Both the position numbers and the translations under genes were made by a program. From positions 1-10,858 of the forward strand of contig CALWVX010000045.1 of the NCBI GenBank assembly GCA_944385065.1: DNA of 10,858 nt, in the 5' to 3' direction. Under the pieces are notes generated by a model, which ran no database searches, was not told the DNA's origin, and saw only the letters and a list, made by a program, of their open reading frames with translations. Numbering within the stretch: position 1 is the stretch's first letter; each line of letters starts with the position of its first letter. Below are positions 6,896-10,858 of the stretch, piece after piece. The DNA is from an uncultured Oscillospiraceae bacterium (lineage in GTDB: Bacteria > Bacillota > Clostridia > Oscillospirales > Oscillospiraceae).

Positions 6896-6917
6896 AAATT
6901 GTTTAAGGTTTTCTTAA
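6896..6917 (-). promoter_or_regulatory. Tandem 11-bp TTAA-phased repeat, candidate response regulator operator
   Basis: Directly upstream of the -35, the minus strand reads TTAAGAAAACC (6917-6907) then TTAAACAATTT (6906-6896). A third TTAAAAAGTGT (6884-6874) lies exactly two further 11-bp periods on, inside the spacer. OmpR/PhoB-type regulators are known to bind direct repeats spaced 11 bp, so this is a candidate autoregulatory site. AT-richness near a promoter could produce such a pattern by chance. Confidence 0.45.
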
Positions 6918-6946
6918 AGTCCCGGTCCGTCTCCGGGGCAGGACGG

Positions 6947-6978
6947 AAAACCGCCCCGCCCCCATGGGGGCGGGGCGG
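6947..6978 (-). terminator. Intrinsic terminator after the MATE gene
   Basis: Positions 6951-6978 form a perfect 28-bp palindrome (CCGCCCCGCCCCC and its complement around a central AT), followed on the minus strand by TTTT (6950-6947). It starts 9 bp after the MATE stop codon and insulates it from the regulator-kinase operon. Confidence 0.85.
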
Positions 6979-6986
6979 CGCACAGA

Positions 6987-8366
6987 TCAGGCCGTCTCCT
7001 GTTCAAATTCCCGCAGGAAATAGTGGAGCATAATGCCCCCGGAGATGAGAAACGCCGCCAGGTCGGCACAGGCCTGAGTGAGTTCCAGACCGGTGAGCCC
7101 GAACTGCCAGGTCAGCAGGAACACCAGGGGGAAGAACACCCCCTGCCGACAGATGGCCAGGACGGTGGCTCTGCCCGACTTGCCCAGGGACTGGAAAAAC
7201 ATGTTGGCGAAGGTGAGCACCGCCGACAGGGGCAGGGTGATACACTGATACCGGAAGGCTCTTCCCCCGATGGACACCACCATGGGGTCGTCCCGGAACA
7301 GCGCAACGATCTGCGGCGCAAAGAGCAGACCGATCACCGCCGCCGCAGTGAGCACAATGGTGCAGATTTTGATGGAGAACGCCAGCGCCCGCTTCACCCG
7401 GTCCATCCGGCCGGCTCCGTAATTATAGCCCAGCACCGGCTGGAACCCCTGTCCGAATCCGATGGTGATGGACTGAATGAAGGTGAACACCTTGGACACG
7501 ATGGCCATGGCGGCCACCGCCGCGTCGCCGAAGGCCCGGGCGTTCCAGTTCAGGGCCATGGTGGCCGCAGACATGACCCCCTGTCGGAAGAAGGAGGGCA
7601 TCCCCTGTTTCAGAATGGCCAGATAGGTCCCCGGGGAGCGGGACAGGCAGGCGGGGCTGACCCGGAGATCACTCTTGTGAAACAGGAAGAAGGAGGCCAG
7701 GATGGTCATGCTGACGCACTGGCTCAGGAGGGTGGCAATGGCCGCCCCGGCAATTCCCATGTCCAGCGCAAAAATGAACAGGGGGTCCAGCACCAGATTC
7801 AGAATGCCGCCGGTGCCCAGGCCGATGACCGACAGACTCGCCTTTCCCTGCCAGCGCAGCAGATTGTTCAGGGTAAAGGCCACCACCATCACCGGGCACC
7901 CCAGAATGATATACTTGGCGTAGTCCAGGGCGTAGGGGTAGATGGTCTGCGTGCTGCCCAGCAGCCAGACGATGTCCGACATGAAAGCCGCCCCCAGCGC
8001 CGCCAGAATCATCCCCAGTGTGAGGGCCAGCAGCACCGCGCTGGAGGAAATCCGGTCGGCCTCCTCCCGCCGGTCCTGCCCCAGCATCCGGGCGGCGATG
8101 GAGCCCGAGCCCATACCCACGGTAAAGCCCACCGCCTGTATGGCCGACATCACCGGGAACACAACCCCCACCGCCCCCGAGGCGCTGGTGCTCAGCTGCG
8201 AGACAAAATAGGTGTCCGCCATGTTGTAGATGGACGTGACCATCATACTGGTGATGGTGGGAACTGCCAGAACGGGGATCAGCCGCTCCACCGGCTCCTC
8301 CAGCATTCTGGTGCGCTGATCCGGGCGCTCTCCGGTTCGGTGCTCATGGAAATGGATCCAATGCAT
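6987..8366 (-). CDS. MATE-family multidrug/toxin efflux transporter
   Basis: This is an integral inner-membrane antiporter of the MATE family, which exports organic cations or other compounds using Na+ or H+ gradients. With the ATG at 8366 it has 459 residues, normal for the family. About twelve hydrophobic segments fall in two homologous halves (roughly 25-230 and 250-455). Family hallmarks include YNMADTYFV (47-55) near the N-terminus, LNLVLDPLFI (189-198) and GFQPVLGYNYGAGR (307-320) in the second half. The start is uncertain: ATG 8366 (AGAGGGAAG upstream) is preferred over TTG 8420, and ATG 8306 would still keep all membrane segments. It sits between two terminators, so it is probably monocistronic, although I see no clear promoter in the short space after the ybaB terminator. 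Substrate cannot be predicted. Confidence 0.93.
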   Translation of the reverse strand: MHWIHFHEHRTGERPDQRTRMLEEPVERLIPVLAVPTITSMMVTSIYNMADTYFVSQLSTSASGAVGVVFPVMSAIQAVGFTVGMGSGSIAARMLGQDRREEADRISSSAVLLALTLGMILAALGAAFMSDIVWLLGSTQTIYPYALDYAKYIILGCPVMVVAFTLNNLLRWQGKASLSVIGLGTGGILNLVLDPLFIFALDMGIAGAAIATLLSQCVSMTILASFFLFHKSDLRVSPACLSRSPGTYLAILKQGMPSFFRQGVMSAATMALNWNARAFGDAAVAAMAIVSKVFTFIQSITIGFGQGFQPVLGYNYGAGRMDRVKRALAFSIKICTIVLTAAAVIGLLFAPQIVALFRDDPMVVSIGGRAFRYQCITLPLSAVLTFANMFFQSLGKSGRATVLAICRQGVFFPLVFLLTWQFGLTGLELTQACADLAAFLISGGIMLHYFLREFEQETA

Positions 8367-8433
8367 CCCGCTCACTTCCCTCTCCCCGGAGGCGGGCCGC
8401 CACGCCGTCCCTCCGGTCAATCTGTTTGTTCAT
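8344..8433 (-). CDS. Possible 29-codon leader ORF overlapping the MATE start
   Basis: An ATG at 8433 with GGGAG four bases before it opens a frame of 29 codons (begins MNKQIDRRDG, ends at TGA 8344-8346). It overlaps the start of the MATE gene by 23 bases in another frame. It encodes a short charged peptide with no recognisable family. It could couple or attenuate MATE translation, be a decayed former N-terminus, or be chance. Confidence 0.25.
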   Translation of the reverse strand: MNKQIDRRDGVAARLRGEGSERDALDPFP

Positions 8434-8463
8434 TTTACTCCCTTTTTTCTCCTTCTGCAAGGC

Positions 8464-8490
8464 AAAAACCGCCCCTTTGGAGCGGTTTTT
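8464..8490 (-). terminator. Intrinsic terminator after ybaB (possibly bidirectional)
   Basis: AAAAACCGC (8464-8472) pairs with GCGGTTTTT (8482-8490) around a 9-base loop, giving an A-tract/stem/T-tract structure usable in both directions. It begins 25 bp past the ybaB stop and separates the dnaX-ybaB unit from the MATE gene. Confidence 0.85.
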
Positions 8491-8515
8491 CACCAAACAG
8501 GGCATCCTGCCCCGG

Positions 8516-8863
8516 TCAAAAGCCCAGATTCAATCCGCCGGTCAGGCTCTGCATGGCCGAGGACGCGTCGCTGTCAGCGGCCCGCATGGCCTCATTGACG
8601 GCGGCCACAATCATGTCCTGGAGCATCTCCACATCCTCCGGGTCCACCGCCTCCGGGTCGATGACAAGGGTCTTCAGCTCATGCCTGCCGTTGACGGTGG
8701 CGGTCACAACCCCGCCCCCCGCCGCCGCCTGGTACTCCTTCTCCTGGAGCTCCTGCTGCATGCGCATCATATCCTGCTGCATCTTCTGGGCCTGCTTGAG
8801 CATGTTCATGTTCATGCCTCCGCCCATGCCGGGGATGCCCCGGCTTCCAAATCCTTTCGCCAT
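8516..8863 (-). CDS. ybaB: YbaB/EbfC-family nucleoid-associated protein
   Basis: This 115-residue protein has the family's normal length. Family members form dimers that bind DNA and are nucleoid-associated; in many bacteria the gene follows dnaX. A Gly/Met-rich N-terminus (1-20) precedes an amphipathic helix (about 20-44, LKQAQKMQQDMMRMQQEL), a central strand region (GGGVVTATVNGRHELKTLVIDP, 50-70 in part) and a C-terminal helix (VEMLQDMIVAAVNEAMRAA). The ATG at 8863 has AGGAG 8 bases upstream. It begins 24 bp after the dnaX stop, so the two are surely cotranscribed, and is followed by a terminator. recR, which commonly comes next in other bacteria, is absent. Confidence 0.95.
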   Translation of the reverse strand: MAKGFGSRGIPGMGGGMNMNMLKQAQKMQQDMMRMQQELQEKEYQAAAGGGVVTATVNGRHELKTLVIDPEAVDPEDVEMLQDMIVAAVNEAMRAADSDASSAMQSLTGGLNLGF

Positions 8864-8887
8864 TGCGCGGTCTCCTTTCCCTGTTCC

Positions 8888-10642
<1,755 letters not shown>

Positions 10643-10743
10643 TCTGCCTCACCTCCACATTCCGTTTCCAAAACGCCGTTTTCCCTCCTCTTCCCGCCCC
10701 TCGCCTCCGCGGGGACGGAAAATGGAAATCGGCGCAGAGCAAG

Positions 10744-10858
10744 ACCGCACACCGGCCTTTGAAGCGCGGGCTATACCCGTAACCTGGACAGCCGGCTCAA
10801 GAACAGTTCCCCCGCGGCACACGCGGCGGGCCGCTTAGTGCTGCTCGGTTCCCCGCCT
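10744..10858 (-). ncRNA. ffs: Signal recognition particle RNA, long Bacillus-type (3' half, 5' end outside window)
   Basis: SRP RNA pairs with Ffh to target membrane and secreted proteins. At the right edge, the minus strand reads AGG-CGG-GGAA-CCG-AGCAGC: a CGG/CCG stem with the conserved GGAA tetraloop (10852-10849) and the adjoining symmetric loop AGCAG that contacts the Ffh M domain. It continues GCAGCACTAAG and then GTGTGCCGC, closely resembling the B. subtilis small cytoplasmic RNA, and ends near GGTGTGCGGT (10753-10744). About 100 bases follow the tetraloop, which fits the long form with an Alu domain. The 3' end is approximate. The position upstream of dnaX is typical of Firmicutes. 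Confidence 0.88.

Noticed and set aside
6832..6897. Upstream extension of the regulator by 22 codons
   Set aside because: It overlaps the promoter and precedes the start of the receiver fold; ATG 6831 has GGGAGG at the right distance.
10643..10743. A terminator for the SRP RNA in the dnaX leader
   Set aside because: Stems are present (CCCC/GGGG with an internal loop; AAAAC-GGC-GTTTT) but none is followed by a convincing T-tract in the minus orientation; processing of a joint transcript is equally possible.

Overview
The window is GC-rich, gene-dense chromosomal DNA with every convincing gene on the minus strand. The right edge carries the 3' half of a long, Bacillus/Clostridium-type signal recognition particle RNA directly upstream of dnaX. 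Together with two OmpR-type two-component systems, a LTGC lipoprotein and a MATE transporter of the kind common in Clostridia, this points to a high-GC Firmicute. A gut Oscillospiraceae-like Clostridium is my best guess, made from sequence character and not from a database match.

Layout, read along the minus strand (right to left). (1) 10858-8464: SRP RNA (5' half outside the window), dnaX (DNA polymerase III gamma/tau), ybaB, then an intrinsic terminator. recR, which often follows ybaB, is absent. (2) 8366-6947: a MATE-family exporter ending in a strong palindromic terminator. (3) 6917-4003: a promoter with an 11-bp-phased TTAA repeat, then a response regulator and a 710-residue, six-membrane-segment histidine kinase that starts at a TTG directly after the regulator's stop codon. 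(4) 3739-1: an extended -10 promoter, a 484-residue lipoprotein, a second OmpR-type regulator and a classic two-membrane-segment histidine kinase that runs off the left edge. The lipoprotein, regulator and kinase are probably one operon, with the lipoprotein as an accessory envelope protein.

The most unusual part is the 331-bp gap between the second regulator and its kinase (1174-1504). The last ~70 bp of the regulator gene occur there a second time, about 94% identical. The differences inside the gene's coding region are synonymous except at the extreme C-terminal end. Between the two copies lies a ~154-bp hairpin-rich segment. A 12-bp exact inverted repeat flanks the copy that is still part of the gene. 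This looks like insertion of a small palindromic element, or a local rearrangement, that re-created the gene's 3' end.

A second point of interest is in dnaX. A C7 run in the proper -1 slippery phase, shortly after an A6 run, lies in the proline-rich linker. A -1 shift there would give a ~427-residue gamma-like product. The long plus-strand open frames are antisense shadows of GC-rich genes. I see no CRISPR array, tRNA, transposase or phage gene. Nothing here is clearly a new multi-gene system.
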